Positions 1-6,134 of a DNA stretch of 8,475 bases are shown in pieces (position 1 is the stretch's first letter; every line of letters starts with the position of its first letter). Position numbers and translations under genes: made by a program. This DNA comes from Planctomycetota bacterium. Lineage in GTDB: Bacteria; Planctomycetota; Phycisphaerae; UBA1845; CAIVHJ01. The stretch is from contig JADFJZ010000035.1 in assembly GCA_022565195.1 (NCBI GenBank), positions 1-8,475 of the forward strand, read 5' to 3'. Under the pieces are notes generated by a model. It was not told where the DNA came from, did not search any database, and saw only the letters and a program-made list of their open reading frames with translations.

Positions 1-750
1 CACCCCCCAAGCTGATTCTCGCACCAGCCGGCCGACCCGACCGGAAACGCGAGTGCCCTCGTGCAAAAGGCCGCTGCTGTCACGAGAGAGCGCCGAAGGT
101 CGTTGGCCCGGCTCGGCCGCACTCGTATCCTGAGATTCCGATTCGTCCGACGACGGCCTGAGCGGTCGCACGGTTATCGCGTCTCGCTCAAGCTGCTCCA
201 AAATACTCAACTCCGAAGTTGAATCCGACTCTTGGCTGTCGGTCACCGGCGGTGCTGCGGATCGCCGACTCAGGATCGTCACGTCTCCCACCAGGACGTA
301 GTTCTCGCCGCGGTACTCCGTGACCGGCCCGGTAATCCCAAACTCGGCTGCTTCGTTCGACGTGCGGGCGTAGGTCACCATCTGCCGGAGCTTGGAATTG
401 GGCAATACCCTGACGGGCTTATCCATTCCATCTTCTTGATTCGGCGCGAAGACAAACTCCCACCACTGCCCGTTCCGGCGAATCCGGCCTCGCCGTCCTG
501 CGAGCAGAAAATCCTCAGGCCAGAGCAGTTCTCGATCGTCTGCGCGGAAGCGATCGAGCGGATCACTCGCAGGTGGTCCGGGCGCCGGACTCGACGGAGC
601 AAGCGGCGCAGCCTTGGGCCGGTCCTGTTCGAGCTCGCTTTCAACCGTCTCTGGATCCGGTCGCTTGTTCGTTTGCTGACCGGCAGCCGTCTGTTGGCCT
701 AACAGCAAGCCGGCGAAGGCCATCACGAGGAGCACAATGCTTTGGTTCAT
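1..750 (-). CDS. Secreted hypothetical protein with a repeated beta-rich module, C-terminus outside the window
   Basis: The frame stays open for 250 codons from an ATG at 750 to the window edge, so the C-terminus is missing. A GAGGAACGAG stretch just upstream of the ATG serves as ribosome binding site. Residues 1-24 look like a signal peptide (MNQSIVLLVMAFAGLLLG, then AAG), so the product is probably exported. Residues 25-70 are Pro/Ser/Glu-rich linker. Residues about 75-160 form a compact module with the segments GRRGRIRRNGQWWEFVF, VRVLPNSKLRQM and VTEYRGENYVLV. From memory this pattern (LPN..L..M, then V.EYRG.NY.L) recurs in planctomycete secreted proteins and may be OB-fold-like, but I cannot name a family. 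A second acidic, Ser-rich linker (about 165-225) follows. LLHEGTRVSGRVGRLVR at 228-244 then resembles the start of the first module, so a second copy probably continues beyond the edge. The function is unknown. Confidence 0.8.
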   Translation of the reverse strand, partial: MNQSIVLLVMAFAGLLLGQQTAAGQQTNKRPDPETVESELEQDRPKAAPLAPSSPAPGPPASDPLDRFRADDRELLWPEDFLLAGRRGRIRRNGQWWEFVFAPNQEDGMDKPVRVLPNSKLRQMVTYARTSNEAAEFGITGPVTEYRGENYVLVGDVTILSRRSAAPPVTDSQESDSTSELSILEQLERDAITVRPLRPSSDESESQDTSAAEPGQRPSALSRDSSGLLHEGTRVSGRVGRLVRESAWGV

Positions 751-856
751 TTTCTCGTTCCTCAGCCGCAGGGCGCGATCGTGCGCCTGTTCCGGGCTCC
801 TGATATTAACTGCCCTGCTTCATTTGGCAACAGCCTACCACTCCGTTACTCTCGAA

Positions 857-944
857 TCGCGGGGGTGCCACGGGCAGCTTGCCTGCCAGTGCCGAACGTT
901 CCGGCAGCAACACTGGCGGACGAGCCGCCAGTGGCACCCCGCGA
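857..944. repeat. Palindromic intergenic element
   Basis: The outer arms GGGGTGCCAC (862-871) and GTGGCACCCC (931-940) are perfect inverted repeats. They extend by TCGC/GCGA across a one-base bulge at 861. The right half contains a perfect 9-bp hairpin, CACTGGCGG (911-919) and CCGCCAGTG (925-933) with loop ACGAG. GCCAGTG (885-891) also pairs with CACTGGC (911-917), so alternative folds are possible. The element lies between the stop of the dehydratase gene and the start of the next gene. It looks like a dispersed intergenic repeat; only one copy is visible here. Confidence 0.65.
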
Positions 945-953
945 ATGCATAAA

Positions 954-986
954 GAGTGGGCCACTGCTCTTGGCAGTGGCACACTC
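954..986 (-). terminator. Hairpin 3' of the dehydratase gene, candidate intrinsic terminator
   Basis: GCCACTGC (960-967) pairs perfectly with GCAGTGGC (973-980) around a 5-nt loop. After one mismatch, GAGTG (954-958) pairs with CACTC (982-986), giving 13 pairs in total. Read on the minus strand it lies about 50 nt after the dehydratase stop codon, and the stem is followed by TTTAT, a short and imperfect U tract. Terminator function is inferred from position and shape. It could equally be a dispersed repeat related to the neighbouring element, with which it shares the GCCACTG/CAGTGGC core. Confidence 0.42.
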
Positions 987-1035
987 ATCAAACCACGTGC
1001 CAAGGAGCACTGACGCGTCGAGATCGCCGTGCCGT

Positions 1036-2952
1036 TCACTCGATGCTGATTTCGGCAGGATCTTCCGCGGTGGAGGCCATGTACTCGGGAACAATTTCGA
1101 CCAATTTCGCCTTGATCCGAGCGGGTTCCGCTTCATCAGCAAGAGCCACGATGTTGTCGATTGCTTCGAGAAGCGTCTCCCAATTCTCCTCGCGTTTCTG
1201 CCAGACGCGAATGTGCGGATGGACCGTGGGACCAAGACCCTCACCCTCGATATACAACTCTTCGTGCAGTTTCTCGCCCGGCCTCAGGCCCGTGAAGGTG
1301 ATGGCTATGTCCTGCCCGGGAGTCAGACCGCTGAGCGTGATCAAATTTTTGGCCAGATCAACGATCTTGATGGGCTCACCCATCTCCAACAGGAAAATCT
1401 CGCCCCCCTGCCCGATCGCGCCCGCCTGGAGCACCAGTTGGGCTGCCTCGGGGATGGTCATGAAGTAGCGCGTGATATCCGGATGCGTCACCGTGATCGG
1501 GCCGCCCTTGGCGATTTGTTCCTGGAAGATCGGCACGACGCTGCCGCGCGAGGCCAGTACATTCCCGAACCGCACCGTGATGAACTGCGTTTTCGTGCGA
1601 TCGCTAAGCCCTTGCACGTACATTTCGGCGATGCGTTTGGTGCAGCCCATAATGCTGGTGGGGTTCACCGCCTTGTCGGTGGAAATGTAGACGAATTTAT
1701 GGACGCCGAAGTCCACCGCGAGGTCGGCCAGCATACGCGTGCCCACGATGTTGTTCTTCAATCCTTCGCCGGGGTGGGCTTCGAGCATCGGCACGTGTTT
1801 GTGCGCGGCTGCGTGACAAACGATCTCCGGCCGATGCGATTCAAAGATCGATCTCATGCGGCGGGCGTCGCAGATATCGCCCAGGTACGGGGCCAACTCG
1901 ATGCGGTGCCCGCTGGACGTCAACTCGCGCTCGATGTCGAAGAGGTTGTTCTCACACAACTCCACCACGACCAGTCGCCGCGGCTGGAATTGACAAATCT
2001 GCCGGCACAGTTCCGAACCGATTGATCCGCCGGCTCCGGTGACCAGCACCGTCTTATCCGTCACGAATTTGCTGATGGCGGAATGGTCCAGGACCACCGG
2101 CGCACGATGGAGCAGGTCTTCGACTCTGACGCGCCGAACCTGGCTTTCGATGGTGACGCTGCCCTCGATCAACTCGCTCAGGCCGGGCACGATGCGGAAG
2201 TCGACGTTCGCACCCTCGCACAGATCGATGATCTCGCGGATGCGCGTTTTCGAAGCAGACGGAATGGCGATCAGCACTTGTTCGACATCGAGCAAATTGC
2301 ACTGCATCTTCACAGTGTCAACGGAGCCGATGACCTCGATTCCGTGGATCCGCGTGCCGAGCTTCTTTGTGTCATCATCCAGCATGCCGACGATGTCGTA
2401 TGGGGCGAGCGGCATGCGTTGAATCTCACGCAGCAAAGTCTCGCCGGCGTCGCCGGCGCCGATCATCAGCGTCCGAACGCCGCGAGCGCCTGCGGACCGC
2501 CCCTGTTGGAAGTAGTAACGAATTGCCGACCGCGCCCCAACGACCAGGGCCACGCTGAGAATGAAGTCGATCCATAAAACGGACGCCGGAAAATCGCCGA
2601 TGCGTCCCAGCGCGGACCCGCCCGCGCCGGCGCGAAACAAAAGGAGCAAGCCGTATACCGCGCCGGCGGCTGCGGCACACGCCAACATGATTGAAGACAC
2701 ATCGCTGTATCCCACGTAGCGCCACGAGCGCTGGTATTGGTGCGTGAGAGTGAAAGCAAGATACTTGACCAGCAGGAACACCGGCAGCGCCATCATGAAC
2801 TGCGGAAAGAACCACTGCTCGGTACGACTGAAGTTGTAGGCCAGGACGAACGCTGCCAACAGGCTGAATGACAGCAGAGCGACGTGGGCGAGGACGGAGA
2901 CCACGCTCCGGCCGATCGGCGGGTTTGTCTTGATGCGCGACGATGAGACCAT
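1036..2952 (-). CDS. Membrane-bound UDP-sugar 4,6-dehydratase, CapD/WbpM/FlaA1 family
   Basis: The product is about 638 aa, the length of the long, membrane-anchored members of this family. Hydrophobic stretches near residues 15-40, 50-72, 88-107 and 124-142 suggest four membrane segments. A first nucleotide-binding-like domain follows, with GAGDAGE at about 166. The C-terminal catalytic short-chain dehydrogenase domain carries the NAD-binding glycine motif VTGAGGSIGSE (about 305) and HAAAHKHVP (about 381). Its active-site segment is STDKAVNPTSIMGCTK (about 425-440), where Met takes the place of the usual catalytic Tyr four residues before Lys, as in WbpM-type enzymes. RFGNVLASRGSVVP and LRPGEKLHEEL are further family hallmarks. 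Such enzymes convert UDP-GlcNAc to a 4-keto-6-deoxy sugar for O-antigen, capsule or glycan synthesis; the exact substrate cannot be read here. I chose the ATG at 2952 because AAGGA lies 4 nt upstream. An in-frame TTG at 2955 would leave too little spacing. Confidence 0.93.
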   Translation of the reverse strand: MVSSSRIKTNPPIGRSVVSVLAHVALLSFSLLAAFVLAYNFSRTEQWFFPQFMMALPVFLLVKYLAFTLTHQYQRSWRYVGYSDVSSIMLACAAAAGAVYGLLLLFRAGAGGSALGRIGDFPASVLWIDFILSVALVVGARSAIRYYFQQGRSAGARGVRTLMIGAGDAGETLLREIQRMPLAPYDIVGMLDDDTKKLGTRIHGIEVIGSVDTVKMQCNLLDVEQVLIAIPSASKTRIREIIDLCEGANVDFRIVPGLSELIEGSVTIESQVRRVRVEDLLHRAPVVLDHSAISKFVTDKTVLVTGAGGSIGSELCRQICQFQPRRLVVVELCENNLFDIERELTSSGHRIELAPYLGDICDARRMRSIFESHRPEIVCHAAAHKHVPMLEAHPGEGLKNNIVGTRMLADLAVDFGVHKFVYISTDKAVNPTSIMGCTKRIAEMYVQGLSDRTKTQFITVRFGNVLASRGSVVPIFQEQIAKGGPITVTHPDITRYFMTIPEAAQLVLQAGAIGQGGEIFLLEMGEPIKIVDLAKNLITLSGLTPGQDIAITFTGLRPGEKLHEELYIEGEGLGPTVHPHIRVWQKREENWETLLEAIDNIVALADEAEPARIKAKLVEIVPEYMASTAEDPAEISIE

Positions 2953-3066
2953 CAATTCCTTCTTCGGAATCCGTAACTCAGTAATACAGTGGAAATTGGG
3001 TTCATTGAGGGTAATCGTGGAAAGTGGCTTCCGGGGCCTTGAAGTTCATGCCCAGCGGGCCTGCCG

Positions 3067-4179
3067 CTAGCGATTTGAATTTCGGGAGCGGCTGCGCGAT
3101 CCCGGCGGTTTGCGGCTGGCGGGTGCGCGGTCCAGTGCTCGTTTGCGCTGGCGCTCGGTGGGGATGACTTCCAGACGAGCTTTCAATTCAGTGAACATCC
3201 TGCGGATCGGCTCGAGCACGGGGTGATCCGCGCGCTCGCCCGGATTGAGCTTGCTGATTTCGTCGGTCTTGCTGGCGCGATAGCGGTCAGCCTGAGCAAC
3301 CAGATCATCCAGGATGGTTCCGCCGGCTCGTTTCTGGGCCTCGTCCAACTCGTAAGTCCGAACGAACGCCCGCACATAGCGCCGCCAAGTCGATTCCTGG
3401 TAAGGCAGAGCGCTGCGCCCGATCAAACGATCAATGGCTTCCTGCGCCAACTCGGATTGACTTTTCGGGCGGTGGAGCACATCGTCTTGCAGGCCCCAGT
3501 CCTCGACGCGCCACTTGCCCTGCTTCCAGTCCTCGTGCTTTTGAACGAAGTAGTCCATGCGCCGGTTCAAGCTTTCCCGATCGCGTTTGTAGATCGACCG
3601 CTGGTTCTCGTTCAGGATCTCACCGAATTCTGTCGCGAACCGCTGGACGTCCAACTCCATGTCCTTCATCAGTGGATCAGAAGCCTGAGCCCACCGCGCC
3701 ACTTGCTGGGCGGTGAAAGGCTCACCGCGCAGGCGCGTATCGAGCATTTCTTCGGCGTTTCGCATCAGCGTCGGCCCGTACTTCAGCGACTTCGTCAACA
3801 TTTCTTTATGGAGCTGATTCTGGAACTGTTGGGTCTGTCGGTCATCGAACCGGTAGCGGTCCTTCACGGCACCGATCAGCGCCTCCATACGGTCCTTGAA
3901 CTGCCACGGCGGGATGCGTTCGATCCGCAAGGCCGTTTCGCGGGCGTACGTGTCCGCCTCACTCGTCCAGTTGTTTTGTTCCCATATATTGTTGATGACG
4001 TCGGAAATGATGCGGTGCTGATCAGCCCAGTCGCCCAGCTTCTGGGCCTTGAGCGTGATCATTTCATCCAGGGCCTGCAAATCCGCTTCCGTGCCCTTGG
4101 TATCCGCTAATCCGGATTGAGCCTCTGCCTGGGCCAAACAGAGTAGGACAGGAAAACATGCCGATATGCAAAACTTCAT
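3067..4179 (-). CDS. Secreted helical protein of unknown function with LTxxQ-like motifs
   Basis: From the ATG at 4179 the product is 370 aa. It begins with a short signal peptide (MKFCISACFPVLLCLAQAEA, probable cleavage before QS). An in-frame ATG at 4197 adds only MRSDRA and would put charged residues ahead of the signal; a GGAG also lies 10 nt before the 4179 start, so I prefer the latter. The mature protein is highly charged and apparently all-helical, with frequent Trp. Four short motifs of the form aromatic/Leu-[D/T/N]-x-x-Q occur at about 111 (FDDRQ), 155 (FTAQQ), 189 (LNENQ) and 278 (LDEAQ). They recall the LTxxQ motif of periplasmic CpxP/Spy-type proteins, but the protein is more than twice their length. 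RYRFDDRQ (108-115) and TYELDEAQ (275-282) suggest an internal duplication. The last 30 residues are very basic (RKPPGSRSRSRNSNR). No enzymatic motif is visible. It ends 114 nt before the dehydratase start and may share its transcript. Confidence 0.8.
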   Translation of the reverse strand: MKFCISACFPVLLCLAQAEAQSGLADTKGTEADLQALDEMITLKAQKLGDWADQHRIISDVINNIWEQNNWTSEADTYARETALRIERIPPWQFKDRMEALIGAVKDRYRFDDRQTQQFQNQLHKEMLTKSLKYGPTLMRNAEEMLDTRLRGEPFTAQQVARWAQASDPLMKDMELDVQRFATEFGEILNENQRSIYKRDRESLNRRMDYFVQKHEDWKQGKWRVEDWGLQDDVLHRPKSQSELAQEAIDRLIGRSALPYQESTWRRYVRAFVRTYELDEAQKRAGGTILDDLVAQADRYRASKTDEISKLNPGERADHPVLEPIRRMFTELKARLEVIPTERQRKRALDRAPASRKPPGSRSRSRNSNR

Positions 4180-4327
4180 CGCTCGATCGCTCCGCATCTA
4201 TCTTAGTCAATGCGCCAGAAGAATGTCCATTATGATCGCCCAAACACTCAACAATGAGTCATCCCTGCCTGTAGAAAACCTTCCATGCTCGACGCCTGTT
4301 CGAATTGTGCTCTGTCATACCGCGCGG

Positions 4328-4435
4328 TTGACCCCGAAGGGGTCAAGGGCTGTAGCCACGGGTGGCGCGTTCCGCGCAGCGGGACGCGGAACCCGTGGAA
4401 AGGGGTCTCTTCTATTGTACTCGCCCCAGAGGGGC
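4328..4435 (+). repeat. Three-hairpin repeat element, copy A
   Basis: Hairpin 1 is TTGACCCC-gaa-GGGGTCAA (4328-4335 with 4339-4346). A conserved 20-nt arm AGGGCTGTAGCCACGGGTGG follows (4346-4365). Hairpin 2, the core, is 4366-4375 paired with 4379-4388, a 10-bp stem with one G-T pair. The right arm GGAACCCGTGGAA is at 4388-4400, and CCACGGGT (4356-4363) pairs with ACCCGTGG (4391-4398) around the core. After 18 nt comes hairpin 3, TCGCCCC-aga-GGGGCGA (4419-4425 with 4429-4435). A second, inverted copy lies at 4629-4732 with both arms identical and the stems different. Confidence 0.75.
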
Positions 4436-4479
4436 GATGGACTGCTCATATTCGGTACTTACTTGCAACGCGTTACTCG

Positions 4480-4569
4480 AATCAGAGCCCGGAGTCCCGG
4501 CGCGCCGGGAACGGGTCAAGCTCACATTCGCTTCGAGTCGACCCCGCGCTGGCGCTTGGGGCTCTGATT
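4480..4569. repeat. 90-bp inverted-repeat element between the two three-hairpin copies
   Basis: Perfect 11-bp terminal inverted repeats AATCAGAGCCC (4480-4490) and GGGCTCTGATT (4559-4569) bound the element. Inside are a 14-bp perfect palindrome CCCGGCGCGCCGGG (4496-4509) and a shorter GGGTC/GACCC pair (4513-4517, 4540-4544), so the whole can fold as a long imperfect hairpin. On the minus strand it reads as QSPKRQRGVDSKR. From memory that peptide recurs in many tiny planctomycete open frames, which suggests a dispersed repeat rather than a gene. Confidence 0.6.
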
Positions 4570-4628
4570 TCTACAGGCGAAGTGCGCTATGTGCTCGATT
4601 GACTGGCGAGTGGCCTTAGGACCATCCT

Positions 4629-4732
4629 CCGCCCCGCCGGGGCGGGCGGGTCGCGTCGCCACTGTTCCACGGGTTCCGTTCGCCTTTGGCGAACTCCACC
4701 CGTGGCTACAGCCCTCGGCCCCGTAGGGGCCG
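4629..4732 (-). repeat. Three-hairpin repeat element, inverted copy B
   Basis: Read on the minus strand, hairpin 1 is CGGCCCC-tac-GGGGCCG (4726-4732 with 4716-4722). The 20-nt arm at 4715-4696 is identical to copy A. Core hairpin 2 is GTTCGCC-aaa-GGCGAAC (4688-4694 with 4678-4684). The 13-nt right arm at 4677-4665 is also identical to copy A. After 19 nt comes hairpin 3, CCGCCCC-ggc-GGGGCGG (4639-4645 with 4629-4635). Order, spacing and arms match copy A, while all three stems differ in sequence and remain paired. Confidence 0.75.
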
Positions 4733-4741
4733 AACAACGGA

Positions 4742-4802
4742 GGTGTTCCACAGAGCAAGCCAGCTCTCTTGCGAGGTTGCCGGTCTGTCCCGGGTGTTCC
4801 AC
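4742..4802. repeat. 10-bp direct repeat GGTGTTCCAC
   Basis: GGTGTTCCAC occurs at 4742-4751 and 4793-4802, 51 bp apart, and GTTCCAC occurs again at 4664-4670 inside copy B. The interval holds a short GCAAG/CTTGC pair (4755-4759, 4768-4772). It borders the inverted three-hairpin copy and may be part of the same repeat cluster. No function is visible. Confidence 0.4.
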
Positions 4803-4985
4803 CGCGGAGCACGCAGTCTTCGGGTTATCGTGCTGGGAGGATGGACATGCGTTTGAAACTTCACAGCCTGTCGTTGGGAAACTCCGGCAAGCTGCGAATC
4901 AGAATCGCTCTGCAACTGCTCCACTGGCGATCATGTGTTGTCGGACGCCTGTTGGGCATCATTTCTGATCGCCCGTGGACGGCAG

Positions 4986-5013
4986 TGGACGAAATGCCGA
5001 ATTCCGCTATGAT
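4986..5013 (+). promoter_or_regulatory. Weak sigma-70-like promoter candidate for the aldolase-tig-clpP series
   Basis: TGGACG (4986-4991, 4 of 6 matches to TTGACA) and TATGAT (5008-5013, 5 of 6 matches to TATAAT) are separated by 16 nt. Transcription would start near 5020, about 60 nt before the aldolase ATG. The -35 match is poor and the score alone is not persuasive. Position ahead of a co-directional gene series is the main support. Confidence 0.3.
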
Positions 5014-5082
5014 TGTCGGCTTGTGGAGCCGGTACAGGCGTCGCGGGATTTCACGCAATCGGGCCTGAAAGGACGGAAGATT

Positions 5083-6111
5083 ATGGTAGCCATAGCGTCA
5101 CAGAAAGTGGAGAGGCTGAACAAGACCGCTAATGAGCGCGGCGTGATCGCGGCGGCGGCGATGGATCAGCGCGGCTCGCTCAAGAAGGCGATCGCCCAGC
5201 ACAAGGGCATCGACAAGAATGCCGTGACCGACGACATGATGCATGAATTCAAGACGGCCGTCAGCAAAGTGCTGACACCCCACGCCAGTGCGATCCTGCT
5301 CGACCCGCAATGGGGCGTTCCGGCGATGCAGGCCCGCAGCGACAACGCCGGGCTGCTGGTGTCGTACGAAGAGAGCGGCTACGACCAGACCGGCCCGGGG
5401 CGGATGCCGTCATTGTTGCCCGGATGGGACGTGCCCAAGATCATCGAACTCGGAGGCGACGCAGTCAAAATCCTGATGTACTACACGCCGTTCGAGAAGG
5501 CAGACGTCAACGAAAAGAAACATGCCTGGATTCGGAAAATCGGGGCGGAGTGCGACCACAACGATATTCCCTTCTTCCTTGAGTGCATTTGCTACGACGA
5601 AAACGAGCAAGACGAAAAGGCGCTCGCCTTCGCCAAACGCAAGCCCGATGCAGTCGAGGGTTACATGCGCGAATTCTCCAAGCCGGAGTACAAAGTTGAC
5701 GTGCTCAAGGCTGAAATCCCAGTGAACATCGCGTTCGTTGAAGGATCGATCGCCAACAAGACGGGCGAATCGGCCTACAGCAAGGAAGAAGCCAAGGACA
5801 TTTTTCGCCGCGTGGCGGAGAGCACGGAGTTGCCATTCATCTATCTGTCGGCGGGTGTCGATGATGATGTCTTCCGTGAGTCTCTCCTTTTGGCTGGCGA
5901 GGCCGGTGTCCGCTTCAACGGCGTGCTGTGTGGCCGGGCGACGTGGAAGGAAGGCATCCCCGTCTATGCCAAGAGCGGCGTGGGCGCTTTGGAAGAATGG
6001 CTCGCTGATCGCGGCGTGAAGAATTTACAGGCGCTCAACCAAGTGCTGGACAAGGTGGCCAAACCGTGGTGGGACGTGTACGGCGGGAAGGATCAAGTTC
6101 AAACGAACTAG
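5083..6111 (+). CDS. lacD: Class I tagatose-1,6-bisphosphate aldolase (LacD family)
   Basis: The 342-aa product matches the LacD family, usually about 325 aa, along its whole length. Family enzymes cleave tagatose-1,6-bisphosphate to dihydroxyacetone phosphate and glyceraldehyde-3-phosphate through a Schiff base; some also accept fructose-1,6-bisphosphate. Hallmarks are AAMDQRGSLKKAI (about 25), AILLDPQWGVPAM (about 70), LLVSYEESGYD (about 91) and GGDAVKILMYY (Lys129). FFLECICYD (Glu167), VDVLKAEIPVN (Lys209, the probable Schiff-base lysine), FIYLSAGVDDDVF and FNGVLCGRATW follow. The start at 5083 has GGA-rich sequence just upstream and matches the family N-terminus. The frame could open at 4975, but those extra 36 residues do not look like LacD. 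It ends 23 nt before tig. No other lactose/galactitol gene is nearby, so the true substrate may be a glycolytic or other sugar bisphosphate. Confidence 0.93.
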   Translation: MVAIASQKVERLNKTANERGVIAAAAMDQRGSLKKAIAQHKGIDKNAVTDDMMHEFKTAVSKVLTPHASAILLDPQWGVPAMQARSDNAGLLVSYEESGYDQTGPGRMPSLLPGWDVPKIIELGGDAVKILMYYTPFEKADVNEKKHAWIRKIGAECDHNDIPFFLECICYDENEQDEKALAFAKRKPDAVEGYMREFSKPEYKVDVLKAEIPVNIAFVEGSIANKTGESAYSKEEAKDIFRRVAESTELPFIYLSAGVDDDVFRESLLLAGEAGVRFNGVLCGRATWKEGIPVYAKSGVGALEEWLADRGVKNLQALNQVLDKVAKPWWDVYGGKDQVQTN

Positions 6112-6134
6112 CGTGAACGTTTGGAGTATCGAAC

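Larger units (their letters stand above)
4180..5082. other. Divergent intergenic spacer filled with palindromic repeats
   Basis: About 900 nt separate the start of the minus-strand secreted protein from the start of the plus-strand aldolase. I find no convincing gene. Short open frames here run through the hairpin repeats and are best explained as by-products of them. The stretch 4180-4327 should contain the leader and promoter of the minus-strand gene, but I see no good promoter match. From 4328 to 4802 there are several repeat elements. From 4803 to 5082 there is only a weak promoter-like pair and one doubtful 73-codon frame (4847-5068). Confidence 0.75.

Noticed and set aside
742..2025. 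A 427-codon plus-strand open frame antisense to the dehydratase gene
   Set aside because: It is the complement of a strongly conserved coding region. Its translation has no recognisable motif and it starts inside the neighbouring gene's leader.
3054..3068. AGCGG/CCGCT short hairpin at the stop of the secreted helical protein gene
   Set aside because: A 5-bp stem overlapping the stop codon with no U tract is within chance expectation.
3223..4110. A 295-codon plus-strand open frame opposite the secreted helical protein
   Set aside because: The minus-strand reading has a signal peptide and coherent helical composition. The opposite frame is Leu/Val/Pro-rich shadow sequence with no ribosome binding site or motif.
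4285..4619. Overlapping plus-strand frames of 85-133 codons
   Set aside because: They run through copy A of the hairpin repeat and the 90-bp element. The GCSHGW peptide they share with the inverted copy comes from the conserved DNA arm. The 4-nt difference in core length between copies breaks the frame, which argues against coding.
4522..4812. Minus-strand 96-codon frame containing SPKRQRG and GCSHGW
   Set aside because: It is assembled from two different repeat elements and has no plausible domain. From memory these peptides recur as repeat-derived spurious frames.
4975..5082. N-terminal extension of the aldolase from an upstream ATG
   Set aside because: The extra 36 residues do not resemble the LacD family, and the ATG at 5083 has better upstream sequence and matches the family start.
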